This document shows positions 1 through 10,159 of a stretch of DNA of 64,000 nt, one piece after another. This DNA comes from Phytophthora sp. 'mugwort' (Eukaryota > Oomycota > Peronosporomycetes > Peronosporales > Peronosporaceae): NCBI GenBank assembly GCA_033558025.1, contig JAUCEF010000008.1:1550001-1614000 (forward strand). Reading direction: 5' to 3'. A model generated the notes under the pieces. It was not told the DNA's origin. It searched no databases and saw only the letters and a list, made by a program, of their open reading frames with translations. Both the position numbers and the translations under genes were made by a program. Position 1 is the stretch's first letter. Each line of letters begins with the position of its first letter.

Positions 1-1003
1 GCAAGGACGAGATAAGACCGCCAACCACCTTCTCATCTTGTTGGAGCATATATATATGTATCGCGTTTTATTTCGGATAAATATTTATTGACAAGCTAGG
101 CAAGTGCAATGCAAAAAAATCAGTGCTAGGACATTACAATAAGGAAATGTACGTGTTGTTCACCCACATATAAGAAATACACAAAAACAATAAAAATAAT
201 TATGTAGTAAATATTGTATTGATCCTTCACTGCTAGCACTGTCCTAGTTTTCGTCAGTGTCATGAACGTTAAATTAAATTGAATGTCTTGCGGTATTTTT
301 GAAAGTTACTGGGCGTCAAGAACCCAACCGAATATATTTGGGCCCAATATTGATACAAAATCGAGTTGTTGGGTTACTTCATTGCTCTTGGCTGTAGTAT
401 TGAATATCAGGAATATCACTAATACGCTATGCTGTCAGTAAAAATATAATATTAATTAACGTACAAAATATCAAATGATATTTATTTTATATATTTTGCA
501 CGCACCCATGTACTCAACTGTCAGCACCAGACGCAAGAATACAGTATCGAAACGCTACAACTGTAAGAAAGCGGCCTAGTATTTGGTAACAGTCGGTTCC
601 GCGGTCGGTCATCGCATTTCGTTGAGCTAAAAATAGCCATCTAAAATGAAGTTGACGCGTCAAGCATGGAGAGCAGGTCTTCGATTGTTGGCAGCGGTGG
701 CCGGCAGCAAAGGATGTTGGTAGCTATTGTCCGGTATCGGGTTGGCAACCAGCCGGTATTGAAAATACTGTACTTAAGTATTGAATCGCGTTGGAATATT
801 TCAATGCCCGACTGCAAGCATCAGCGCGGCAAGGCACGAATATACATCAGACAGGGGCATTCGCATCAAGCTGCAATACATTTTGCTTTCAATTATTGGC
901 GTGAATACAGATATTGCAGTCTTAAATTACCCTCATCACGCAACCCAACCACATTCACTCACATAAGTGCGACTTGACCTTCACCCCTCATCCCGATCAA
1001 GCC
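1..1003. other. Intergenic, AT-rich, upstream of the alpha-like gene
   Basis: The first 660 bases are AT-rich with no convincing reading frame. Small ATG frames at 666 and 781 are short and carry no recognisable domain. The stretch just before 1004 probably holds the promoter and 5' leader of the next gene, but I cannot point to a specific motif. Confidence 0.5.
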
Positions 1004-2983
1004 ATGCACGCAGCTCGCAACGGCCAGGTGGCCGTCTCGCGAGTGTTGCGAGCGCGTCGTCGCGTGCTGCAGAGCCTACCCACTGCGTGCTTTACACCGT
1101 CACAAGCGGCTCCCTCGTCCTCACGCGGCTTCCACGCGTCAAGCGCGGCTCTGGCGGGCAGGCGCCGCAATGCGCCGGACGACTCGGAGGCCGCGTTGGC
1201 CCAGCAGATGCTGGATTTTATGAAGCTCGCGGAGGAGGAAGAGCTCTCTTCGCCCGCGGATGAACCGCTTTCCACTGTGCAGGCCGAACTTCCCATACAC
1301 GGCGTGATAATGGGCGTCCAGAACGGCCTGGCGCGCGTATCGGGACTGCGCCACGCCACCATCGGCAGCGTTGTCGATATTACGGACGTTGCAGGCGAGT
1401 CGCTGAGCCAGGGGCTCGTGCTCTACCTGAAAAAGAAGGTGGCACACGTAGCATTGCTCAACGCCAGTGGCGGGCGCCCCGTGACAAAGGGAATGGACGT
1501 CACGCTGCAACGCGAGCAGCTCACGATTCCTGGTGGCGTGGCGGCCTTCGGTGGCGCAATCGTGGATCCGCTGGGCCGAGCGGTGCAGCTGGGCGAAGAG
1601 CATGAAGAAGAGCAGAAGAAGAGTACCAACGACCGCGTTAAGGTCACGTGGGGCGCGCAGAGCGTACCCGGACTCATGGCCCGTGCGCCCCTGCGCTGGC
1701 CCTTTGAGACCGGGCTATTGGCCGTGGACTGCTTGCATCCTATGGCTCACGGACACCGTTTGGCAGTGCTCGGACCCAGAAATACAGGCAAAACTCGCGT
1801 GGCGCTGGATGTGATCGCACACCAAGTGGCGAGGGCCAAGGCGCATGGGGAGCTGCCGCCGCAGTTCGTGTACGTGTGCATCGGCAAGAGCGTTTCGAGA
1901 ATTCACCAGATTCGGGATGCGTTGAAGGTGACGGGAGCGCTGGAACACACGACGATCGTCGCCTCTAGCGACCGCGACTCGCCCGTGCTGCAGTACTTGG
2001 CGCCGTTCACAGGCTGCGCAGTGGCCGAGTTCTTGATGTACAACGGCAGATCGCGACGCAGTGTCGTGGTATACGATGACTTGGCCACGCACACAACAGT
2101 GGTGGAGGGACTGGTGCAGTCGCTGCAGTTACCACGTGCCGCTCAGATCAGTCTCAGTGCACATGCAGTGCTTATGGAACGCTCGGCTCAGTTTAAAGGT
2201 GCGACAAGGAAGGAGGAAGGCCCGTCGCTCACATCGCTCGTGCTTGTCGACGCCCCGGACAGCCTTGAGATCGCGTCCGACTTCCAGGAGCGTGTGACGT
2301 CGATCGTTGACGACTATATAGGCCTCGAGTCAACACTGGCGCGCATTCGCGTGTTCCCGCCTGTGGATGTTCTGGCACCTGGTGCATCGGTCCGCGGTCC
2401 ACCGTTCCAGTCCGCGACGCGATGGACTTTTGTCAGCCGTCTGCGGGCGCGTATCAACGCGGCTGCGCAGGTCAAGCAGAACGTAGAGGTGGCTATTAAG
2501 CTTGGGTTCGAAACGGAACCCGAGGACGCAGAGACGTTGGAGTTCCTGGAGCTAGTACAGCAGTTTTTCACGCAGAAGCCCCTGCTGTCGGCAACGATGC
2601 CAGGACCCGAGCAGACAGCGCCAACGGAGCTGGAGACAGAACTAGGTGCCTTTTTCCTGACAATTATTGACATGGCGCATCTTCCTGGCAGCGATGGTGT
2701 TGAGGACGCACCGTTGGATCTATGGGAATTCCTGCACGACGTCGTGGCCACACTATCCCGCGAAGAAAATTCGGACATTTTGCACCAACTGACAACCCAC
2801 TCGCGTACCAAGGCTTGGTCATTGGACCTCCAAGAGAATGTGGCCTTGACGCTTTTTGAGGAACTGGAGACAATTAAGCGACGTCGAACGCAGGAGTACA
2901 AGGAAGAGCAAGCCAAGCGCAAGCAATACCTACGTAAACTTCAAGAGCTTAAGGCTAGCAAGACGGGACAAAGTAAGGCTTAG
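1004..2983 (+). CDS. Mitochondrial F1-ATPase alpha-subunit-like protein (divergent paralogue)
   Basis: The open frame can be extended back to a TTG at 974, but a nuclear gene should start at the ATG at 1004, which gives 659 residues. That start opens directly with an Arg/Ala/Ser-rich, acid-free leader (MHAARNGQVAVSRVLRARRR), a typical mitochondrial presequence. The fold follows ATP synthase alpha: an N-terminal beta-barrel region (GVIMGVQNGLARVSGL), a Walker A loop GPRNTGKT near residue 257 (canonical alpha has GDRQTGKT), an EFLMYNG stretch matching EYFRDNG, and Walker B VVVYDDL near 357. The segment after YDDL lacks the usual PPGREAYPGD block. The SVSRVG motif is changed to GASVRG. An acidic, Gln/Lys-rich C-terminal tail of coiled-coil character makes it longer than the usual 500-550 residues. 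It probably sits in or near mitochondrial ATP synthase as a non-catalytic or regulatory alpha-like subunit (inference). A normal alpha subunit is unlikely given these changes. Confidence 0.85.
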   Translation: MHAARNGQVAVSRVLRARRRVLQSLPTACFTPSQAAPSSSRGFHASSAALAGRRRNAPDDSEAALAQQMLDFMKLAEEEELSSPADEPLSTVQAELPIHGVIMGVQNGLARVSGLRHATIGSVVDITDVAGESLSQGLVLYLKKKVAHVALLNASGGRPVTKGMDVTLQREQLTIPGGVAAFGGAIVDPLGRAVQLGEEHEEEQKKSTNDRVKVTWGAQSVPGLMARAPLRWPFETGLLAVDCLHPMAHGHRLAVLGPRNTGKTRVALDVIAHQVARAKAHGELPPQFVYVCIGKSVSRIHQIRDALKVTGALEHTTIVASSDRDSPVLQYLAPFTGCAVAEFLMYNGRSRRSVVVYDDLATHTTVVEGLVQSLQLPRAAQISLSAHAVLMERSAQFKGATRKEEGPSLTSLVLVDAPDSLEIASDFQERVTSIVDDYIGLESTLARIRVFPPVDVLAPGASVRGPPFQSATRWTFVSRLRARINAAAQVKQNVEVAIKLGFETEPEDAETLEFLELVQQFFTQKPLLSATMPGPEQTAPTELETELGAFFLTIIDMAHLPGSDGVEDAPLDLWEFLHDVVATLSREENSDILHQLTTHSRTKAWSLDLQENVALTLFEELETIKRRRTQEYKEEQAKRKQYLRKLQELKASKTGQSKA

Positions 2984-4100
2984 ATGTAGGCCTGTCATGA
3001 TGTGACTCATATGATTGATTTTTACTACGTAGTAGAACATTATTGTAAGTCGACCTTTGGATCAATTACTGCGAGGATAGGTATGAATATATCTTCTCAG
3101 CCGAAGTTTCGACTCTATGCCACGGAGTTTACGCGCAGCCGTTCGATCTCACATCGAACATTTTCGTCCCCGCCATTGCAAGTCGATAATTCATGACTTC
3201 AATGCATGAAGAATTTTTGTGCCCTCCATGGACATGGATGGCGGTGCCCTTGCGTTCTTCTTGCACAGCCAACCGTTCCAGAAGATGGTAATGAAGAGAA
3301 ATCAGAATAGGGTTAAATGCACTACTTTTCACTGAGACACTGAGGAGGAAGTCCTCAGAGGTGTGCTCACTCATTTATCAGTCGGTGGGGTGCCTGAACC
3401 AAAAGACATGTCAGAGTCGGCGAGGTCTTCAATGGACAAAGGCGTATAAGACGAATTCGACCCGCTTCCTCGGACAGCATATCGACGTCGTGTTTATTCG
3501 ATCGCATGACACTCGATACACCGAGCCAACCTATATATAACTGATCCATCGAAGTTGTGACTTCAATTTCAACTTAGTGCGTATTTGGAACTTTGCCAAT
3601 GTCTTGATGTTATCTAGCCCTAGCTCAGCGTCGAAGAACATTCAAAAGCAACGCAATGTTAACAGTAAAGTGCGCGCCGGCAGTAAAAGTATAGTTTCTG
3701 CCGATTACCCGAACTGACCGAAGCGGATTTTCTTGATGCACAGCGAAAAATTGTCGAAATGCAACGACATTCGATTCGTCTTGGCAAGCACACTATTGGT
3801 CAACCGTGCTTTATAAAGCGTCTTATTGAATATATATCGCAAATCTGGGTGGCAGTATAATTTTCGCCCGCACTGTACCCCGTCAAACAACATGATACTT
3901 GTACGAAGTACTAATAAACGTAGTATGCATCTTATTTTTTTTTTCGAAACGGAGCATACTAACAATTGATATGAATTAGGACATGATGGGGAGAATCTTT
4001 CAATCACGTTGCTTTAGAGTTATTATGGATTAGTCATGTTGGTGAATTGGTTTCGTCATTTTCGATACTCTGTCTTAGCTGCTTGCACTGTCGCTGGAGG
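2984..4100. other. Intergenic, no gene seen
   Basis: There are short frames on both strands only (for example 3129-3374 and 3705-4007, minus), with no domain, no codon bias and no repeats. The first part is likely the 3' UTR and terminator region of the alpha-like gene. Confidence 0.5.
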
Positions 4101-5560
4101 CTGCTGGTGGGAATTTTCTCCGAGCTGTTTCAAAACGGTATGAGGTTTTGCAGGAGTCGCCGTGGTTGTCAATTATAGAATCGGAGAAATTGGACACGGG
4201 TGTTTGGCGAGAAAGCGAGTGGTTACTGCGTAAAAGATTCGCTAGGCGTCTGATTAACGCATTGCCCAGACCAATGGAGAGTACAAATCCACCGACAAAT
4301 TTGCCGGCAAAGCTATCGGGAGCGCCATCCCTGGCGGAATACCGAGAATTCGACGTCCGTCCAACTGGATCACGGTTCTTGGGGCGACAATTGGAAGTGG
4401 AGCCAGCTGCACCAGTGTGTTTACTCGGGCATCGTACAACTTGTATTCGGCATTCGCAAAGTCGGGATCGAACTCACACACAGCACGTACTCTACTCCTG
4501 GCATCACAGTCCATATCGATATCGCCTTGTGGTCGAGTTGTCCTTGTGCCATGCCCCACGGCTGTGAGACTCCAATCTCAATTTTGATCGTCCGAAAATC
4601 GTCAAATTATTGGAACGCCTGGAGGAAGCACGGATCCCGGTGTTCTTTGGCGTGGGCCATAACTGAGGTCACCATGGTCGACCCTCAGACTTCGTGGCGG
4701 TCATGTACATTGCGAGCCATCGGAAACCTGTTGCTTGGCAAATGAAGTACGTCGGTTAAACTCACCAACATATTCTCGTGTGGAGTGTAGGCAAACTCGA
4801 TGATCTCTCCAATGTCAGCAAACCATTCAAGAAATTGGGTCGAAGAATGTGTCCATCACTGTCAACAAACGCGTTCCATTCATCTTCCGTTGCCTGGCAT
4901 ACACGCAACGTGCCAGTCGCCGGTGGAGGCTGTGCCACTGCAACTTCCGGAGCAGCGTTGATGCGATCGATGCTGGAGAGAAGGTGATGAGGAAGAAGAG
5001 TCATGATCGCCGGTGCGACTGGCGCTGCCACGTCTGTCGCAGCGACCGCTGTTGTAACTAGTACCGGTGGTTACTAACTACAGATCGAGGTGCAGCGATC
5101 GCGGCCGCTACCGCCGTCGTGTCTTCTTCGACGTCATCGGCGTCATCGGACATCATCGCGGTCGGCGAGATCCTTTCGAGTCCAAAAGAAGATCCACGAC
5201 GGCGGCACTGCCTGCGATGGGGGGGGGGGGGGGGGGGGACGCGAACCTTGGGACAAGGTGATGGAGAGAAATTGGTTCCCCTCTGATTTTGCAACCGGTA
5301 CACACCGGTATTATAATGATTGTGCGAATAATTCCGAGAAATTTGCGAATACCGGTAGTACCAAGAAATTCACTAAAACGGACATGTTGAAATTATATCC
5401 TGTTTGGGCTGGTACATAGTAGATGATCGATCTAATTCTATTTCAATCAGATACTATCGAATCTACAATTGATGAGATCAGACTGCGACAGGGGTTAGTC
5501 TCTGGATAGAAATACTATATTTTCAAACCTGGTATGAAGTTGAATTTTATATATACAAAG
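4101..5560. other. Unassigned stretch with short frames on both strands
   Basis: The longest clean frames are 4148-4567 (+), 4254-4559 (-, 101 aa) and 4762-5031 (-, 89 aa, Ala/Pro-rich start). None shows a domain I recognise. The two minus frames lie in the same direction and could be pieces of one broken gene, but nothing links them. The segment 5040-5260 is GC-rich and ends in a poly-G run. Confidence 0.3.
5219..5238 (+). repeat. Poly-G homopolymer (20 G)
   Basis: Twenty consecutive G residues. The tract is prone to slippage and able to form G-quadruplex structure. Its exact length should be treated as unreliable. Confidence 0.95.
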
Positions 5561-5564
5561 CACC

Positions 5565-5747
5565 ATGGCTTGCTCTCCAAAGGAATACCTCCGAAACAAG
5601 GAGCGCATTCAAGCCGCTCAGAAGCGGTACTATCTCAAGACGCGTGAAACTCGCTCCAAAAAGGTACTAAAACCAAACAGAATTAAGGAGAGGAAGAAAG
5701 GGTTATCTGCTGCTAGTTTTGGAACAAAACCGAGTCCGATGAGGTAG
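5565..5747 (+). CDS. Small basic hypothetical protein
   Basis: A 60-residue ATG-started frame, very rich in Lys and Arg (MACSPKEYLRNKERIQAAQK at the start), probably alpha-helical in its first 40 residues. The composition is compatible with a nucleic-acid-binding peptide or the N-terminal piece of a larger protein. It sits just upstream of the hairpin at 5821 and the Maverick-type polymerase remnant, in the same direction and with similar AT-rich composition, so it may be a relic of the same viral-like insertion. No function is recognised. Confidence 0.35.
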   Translation: MACSPKEYLRNKERIQAAQKRYYLKTRETRSKKVLKPNRIKERKKGLSAASFGTKPSPMR

Positions 5748-5820
5748 AAAAGTAAATCTGATACTCAGTAAAATCGAATATTTTTGGTGAGATATCAAGT
5801 TTGCATAAATATAAAAATGT

Positions 5821-5897
5821 CTTTATATGATTTGGGTCTTGTATCAAGATCATTTTTTTTTTGTACTGATCTTGATACAAGATCAAATCATATAAAG
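5821..5897. repeat. Strong AT-rich hairpin (inverted repeat, arms 32 and 31 nt, 14-nt loop)
   Basis: The left arm 5821-5852 and right arm 5867-5897 are reverse complements except for one gap and about one mismatch. The loop contains a T run. The hairpin lies between the small basic frame and the polymerase remnant. Giant-virus and virophage transcripts are known to end at such hairpins, so a viral-type transcription-end signal is one reading. A small MITE or hairpin RNA is another. Confidence 0.75.
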
Positions 5898-5940
5898 ATA
5901 TTTTTTTCGGAAATAATTTAAGGCGAAATATAAGCAAACA

Positions 5941-6402
5941 TGTTGTTACAAGGACTTGAGAGACTCAACATCAAGGCAATCAATGGGGTAGCAGCTACCG
6001 TGTAAGGGTCCGTGGTAGACCGGAGAAGATGGAATATGTATCAAACATTTCTAATCCAAAACATCGTAAGCTGCTTGCTAAGCAGTAAAGGTCGGTGAGG
6101 ATAGTCTTAAGAGCACCTGTCGCATAATTGTTTTTAGCTAAATTCCGTTTCGCCACATGGAGTCCTACCTATATGAACACATCCCAGTGGGTGAGTTCTA
6201 TGACAAGCAGGAAAATGTTCTATCGATCAGCACAAAGCTTCCAAAATCAATATTGCTCTCGGGTACGATTTAATTAGCGATACCGATCCGGATGGCAAAA
6301 TAGATTTCTATCCTAACATCGCTAACACCAACGTATTTGGATTCCAGTTGGTATCAACTCAAAGGCTGACATTCATATAAGGTTCTTTCGGAAATTAGAA
6401 GC
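5941..6402 (+). pseudogene. Possible broken 5' part of the polymerase fragment
   Basis: This is AT-rich sequence with short same-strand frames, for example around 6240-6340, which encodes GYDLISDTDPDGKIDFYPNI in one frame before a stop. The direction and composition match the downstream polymerase debris, but I cannot align it to a known domain. Confidence 0.25.
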
Positions 6403-7887
6403 ATGGAGCTGGCTGACAAGCTCAAGTACCCTTCGTCTGGCTACAGACTCAAAACTATTACTGGATTCCGGATTTTCATATTTCAACGAGAGCCTGTACT
6501 TGGTGATAGTAGAGCTCCTAAGATCATTCGTGATAACAAGCTTAGTATCAGTTTCCCCAAAACGAACAATAAGTGTGTCTTCCACTGCATCGCGTATCAT
6601 TTGCAAAATGGTGATAAGAAGGACCCGAGATTCATTCAATCACTTGTTAAGGACGCTTTTAAACGCTACGGTTCTTTTAAGGATGTAAACTACAATCCCA
6701 GCTTATTTGTAGATTTAAACATATTGATATCCTTCAGTTTAATGAGATTGAAGACTGATGTCAGCTTGCTATAAATGTACATACGATGGATGTTGAGCCT
6801 GGTAAAATTGAACGCATTCGTGAGTCTGACAAGAATTTTGATGTGATCAACATTCTTTCCCATGAGAACCATGCCCTCTAAATCAATGACACTAACATGG
6901 TTCAGGCTAAATACCGGTGTCTCAAGTGTGAGATGATTTTCGTTACGTAGCTCTGACAAGCTCAATAACATAAGAAAAATATGTGTGAGCTCGACAATAT
7001 TGAGAGCTTTCCAGCTGAACCGACTATCTAGCGTCCGGCAGCAAACACTATCCAATCGCTAGAGGATGTACTCTATCAAGAACGTTGATCAATGTATCGA
7101 CCATTTCATTGTGTATGGCTTCGAGGCTATGCTCAAACCAACAGGTATTCAGTATGGTAATAGTATTATTTTCGAGAATGAGCACGTTCCTATCTCGGTG
7201 TCTCGGTGTGTGGTAGTCTCACGAGAGAAGTTAAATGCTTTGTGATTGGTGATCCGAAAGCTCTGCTGGCGGAGATGTTTAGATATTCAACACAACCTGT
7301 GTAATGATTAAAAAATACAACGTCAAGAAGTATCTCACGCTACTGCGCAAGATCATTAATACATATGGATTGGCTGGTGAGGATATCCCCGGTGCCCCAT
7401 TAGGTTAAATTTTATAAGCTTGGCGATGTAGATGGTTGGATCAAAGAAATGGGTATGCTGATTTCTATGAGTTTCATAATATTGTTGGTTCATCAAACGG
7501 ACGATACGATTACCCAAAAATTAAGCAGCAGCTCGATCAAGTTCCAGTATTTGGCTTCTACTCAGGTCGCTACAACATCAATCTCATCAAGAATGTTCTT
7601 TTCGGAGTCATTGGTACGGCAACATCACATCTGCTATCAAGAATCCAAGCTACATGCGCATTGCTACTTCTGACATGAAGATGCTTGATATTAACAACCA
7701 TGTTCCTGCTGGAATAAGCTATGACAAGTATCTTAGTACATATCTCAGTGGATGCAAGTGTGATGACAAGATTCAATGTGTTTGTGGTCTTCGCAAGGGG
7801 CTATTTCCACACGAATACAACAAAGCTTTCGAGGTGCTCAACGATACCAACATCCCTCCCAAATCAACATTCGACAGTGCAGCATGA
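6403..7887 (+). pseudogene. polB: Maverick/Polinton-type protein-primed DNA polymerase B, N-terminal and exonuclease region, frameshifted
   Basis: Successive plus-strand frames give, in the right order, pieces of a protein-primed family B polymerase. 6403-6774 holds a Cys/His-containing N-terminal segment (NNKCVFHCIAYHLQ). Near 7095-7200 is FIVYGFEAML followed by FENEHVPISVS, which corresponds to the Exo I region, with Gly where the catalytic Asp of DFEA is expected. Near 7530-7590 is VPVFGFYSGRYNINLIK, the Exo II region, with Asn in place of the final Asp. At 7654-7887 are AGISYDKY and the family-typical GLFPHEY and NIPPKSTFDS. The frame changes several times and stops break it. The sequence ends before any palm motifs, so the polymerase domain itself is missing. 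Adenovirus, Maverick and linear-plasmid polymerases share these motifs. Maverick/Polinton or a related endogenous virus is the likeliest source. Confidence 0.7.
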
Positions 7888-8499
7888 AGCCAGCCTACCC
7901 TCTACTTTGGAGACTTGACTTGTGCCATGCTGTTTCTAGCTGAACTTGTATCACACTGTTATCACTGGACAGCACTTGGTAGTCCTATTAATATGCTTTG
8001 TTGGTTGCTTGTAGTAGATGACGTACTCTGAGCTCCACTGGCTGTGCAGCTTGCTGTCAAAGTGCTCCTCGACCTTTGCACGCAGGACACGTAACCATCC
8101 GCTACTTTAAACACAAACGATATTGACGGAGGCACCTTGTTTCGAATTGAGCCGTACGCTTGGCTTCTTTATAAACAAACGACAAGTAAGAATACCAGGG
8201 AGAGGAATTGCTTCCTGCATGGTGAAATTAGGATTAATCGCTTTTGGAGTGCCGGAAGGCCGTACCTCTGAGCTGTCGTACTGCTCTGCTTCACTAGATG
8301 CTGTCACTTCCGCTGAACGAACTGCTGGTAACGCTGCCGCCACATGTTTCCGCTGATGATCATGCTAGCCGTCGTCGCAAGTGAAGCCCATGTTGTGCTC
8401 TTGCTGCTCAACACCGCGGATGTAGTTGCTCTTCTGTCGCCTTTTACCACTGCCCGTCGTGCGGAACTGCAGCTGCACCTGATCTGCTACCACACTGCC
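7888..8499. other. No assignable gene
   Basis: A plus frame at 8123-8356 and the opposing 8107-8343 frame overlap each other, and neither shows a domain. The stretch may include the truncated end of the polymerase insertion and the worn start of gypsy-1. No LTR partner was seen. Confidence 0.35.
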
Positions 8500-8639
8500 A
8501 CACAACCAAAGCTCCAAAGTTATACAAACGTTCCACCCCGTCGAGAAACATGGGCGATGAATCAATTGTCAAACAAAGCCATCGGGGCCAGCCAGCCCGT
8601 AGTTAGTGGCAGAGCATTGATGAGTCATGTTTCCACCTC

Positions 8640-9355
8640 GGCCAGGAACTGGGGCGTCCGAAAGGAGCGCCGGGATGCAAGAGCATCCAGTGGATGTTTT
8701 GGAGCCGCCGACGTATTAAGCGTCTCTCTAGAAGCGGTGGCAGCAGAATCTGCACCTGATCGAGTGCAGCAGTCCTTGCAGGGTAGCCCTCGCCCCCGCC
8801 GGAAGCGGCCAAGGCTTCAAGAGTGGTGGTGCCAGGTGGTCTGACCAGGTGAGTAACCAAGGTCCACACCAAGTCACCCAGACTGAAACTGGCGAGGAAG
8901 GCGCGCGAGGCGCTTCCTGTGTGGGTATCCATGTTCGATGCCAGGTCGCCCAGACCTTAACTGAAGAAGAAGCGGCGAGACGCGAGTTGAGGCTTTGGAC
9001 GTCGTCAATCAGACGTCCACCGACGTGGTTAACAAAGTACCACGTCGCGGTCGCCGTCGACGACATAGTCGACACCGCAAGTCGAGTCTGAATTCACTTC
9101 AGATTGGGGTCACTTCAAGCGACTCGGAACCCAGGGTCCGGGTTCTTCCGACACGACCAGTCGGAAGGTGTTATCACATCCTCGACGGCGATACCGGCCA
9201 TCGGGTCAAGGCAGGCGGCATCCAGCTAGAGCCGCATCCCGTGGTGTCAGAGTTCCTGAACCTCGAAGAGTTGACACGGACATATTTTCTGGCTAACCGG
9301 AAGGCTGGGAGACTGCGACTCATGAAGCAAGAGTCCACTCCTGAGGAATTGAATT
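8640..9355 (+). pseudogene. Gypsy-1 gag/protease-side linker fragment
   Basis: The clean frame from 8995 includes a basic stretch (RRGRRRRHSRHRK) and then a segment (RVKAGGIQLEPHPVVSEF, LEELTRTYFLANRKAGRLR) of the kind found between protease and RT in oomycete gypsy polyproteins. That assignment comes from family resemblance, not from a catalytic motif: no DSG or DTG protease triad is visible. The coding sense is lost at about 9350, where base composition changes abruptly. Confidence 0.5.
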
Positions 9356-10155
9356 TTAATTTTTTTATGATTAATTAGATACAACACCTAATGTTGCATA
9401 ACAAGTTAATAAAATTAATTTTAATTCACCAGAATTTTTGAATATTAATATACAAGAAATAATATAAATGTTTTCAAAGCAAATATAAAAAATAAGTACA
9501 TCTAATATACAAAATGAAATGATTAAACAAACTTCTAAAAACAAATATAAAATAAAATAAACATAAATAAATCAATACTTTAAATTATTTATATTTATTT
9601 ATTAAAAAATAATTACGCGTTTTTTCGTTATAAAATATAATAAAATAAATTTATTTTAAATCTATAAAATCTTCTAATAAAGTTATTTTAAGAGGTAAAA
9701 AAAAAAAAAATTAAAAATATTTTGAAAAAATGATTTTTTTTTGTTGTAATGCATATAATGCACCGATTAACATAGATAAAAATGAAATAATATAAAAAAA
9801 AGTTTCAAAGAAATATGAAATATTAAAAAAAGTATTAAAAAATAAACGAATTAAAATTCCTATCATATTCTAAAGTATTTAATGGTATTTTTCCTTTTTG
9901 AAAAAATAGTTTTTTTTTACGTTTTGATTTATTTAAACGACATTTAAACTGTAATCAAAAATATAATATATTTTTAAAAGTAAAAAAAAATCCAATTATA
10001 GGTTGTAAAATAACTTTAAGAAAAAATATTTTTAATTTTTAGAAATATTTTTTATTTTTCTTTTTCAAAAGTTAACTAAAATAAATTTTAATTTTAAAAA
10101 TCAAAATATTTTAAATTTTCAAATTCGAAATAGTTTAGATTTTTTTGAATTAAAA
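9356..10155 (-). pseudogene. AT-rich insert resembling mitochondrial DNA (complex I membrane-subunit-like)
   Basis: About 800 bp of extreme AT content (roughly 85-90% by eye) sits abruptly inside gypsy-1. On the minus strand, about 9590 to 9371, one frame encodes a hydrophobic stretch containing LEVCLIISFCILDVLIFYIC, which resembles the nad4 N-terminal membrane region and ends in TAA at 9371-9373. Near 9735-9800 another minus frame reads SMLIGALYALQQKKI, like the conserved loop of nad2-type subunits. Oomycete mitochondrial genomes are similarly AT-rich. I read it as a nuclear mitochondrial insertion (NUMT), possibly rearranged because the two pieces look like different subunits. Ordinary AT-rich satellite or intronic DNA is the alternative. 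Confidence 0.45.
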
Positions 10156-10159
10156 ATTT

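Noticed and set aside
4577..4740. Plus-strand frame reading RIPVFFGVGHN, reminiscent of the exonuclease VII large-subunit signature
   Set aside because: The match is a dozen residues, broken by a stop immediately after, with no supporting OB-fold or other motif nearby.
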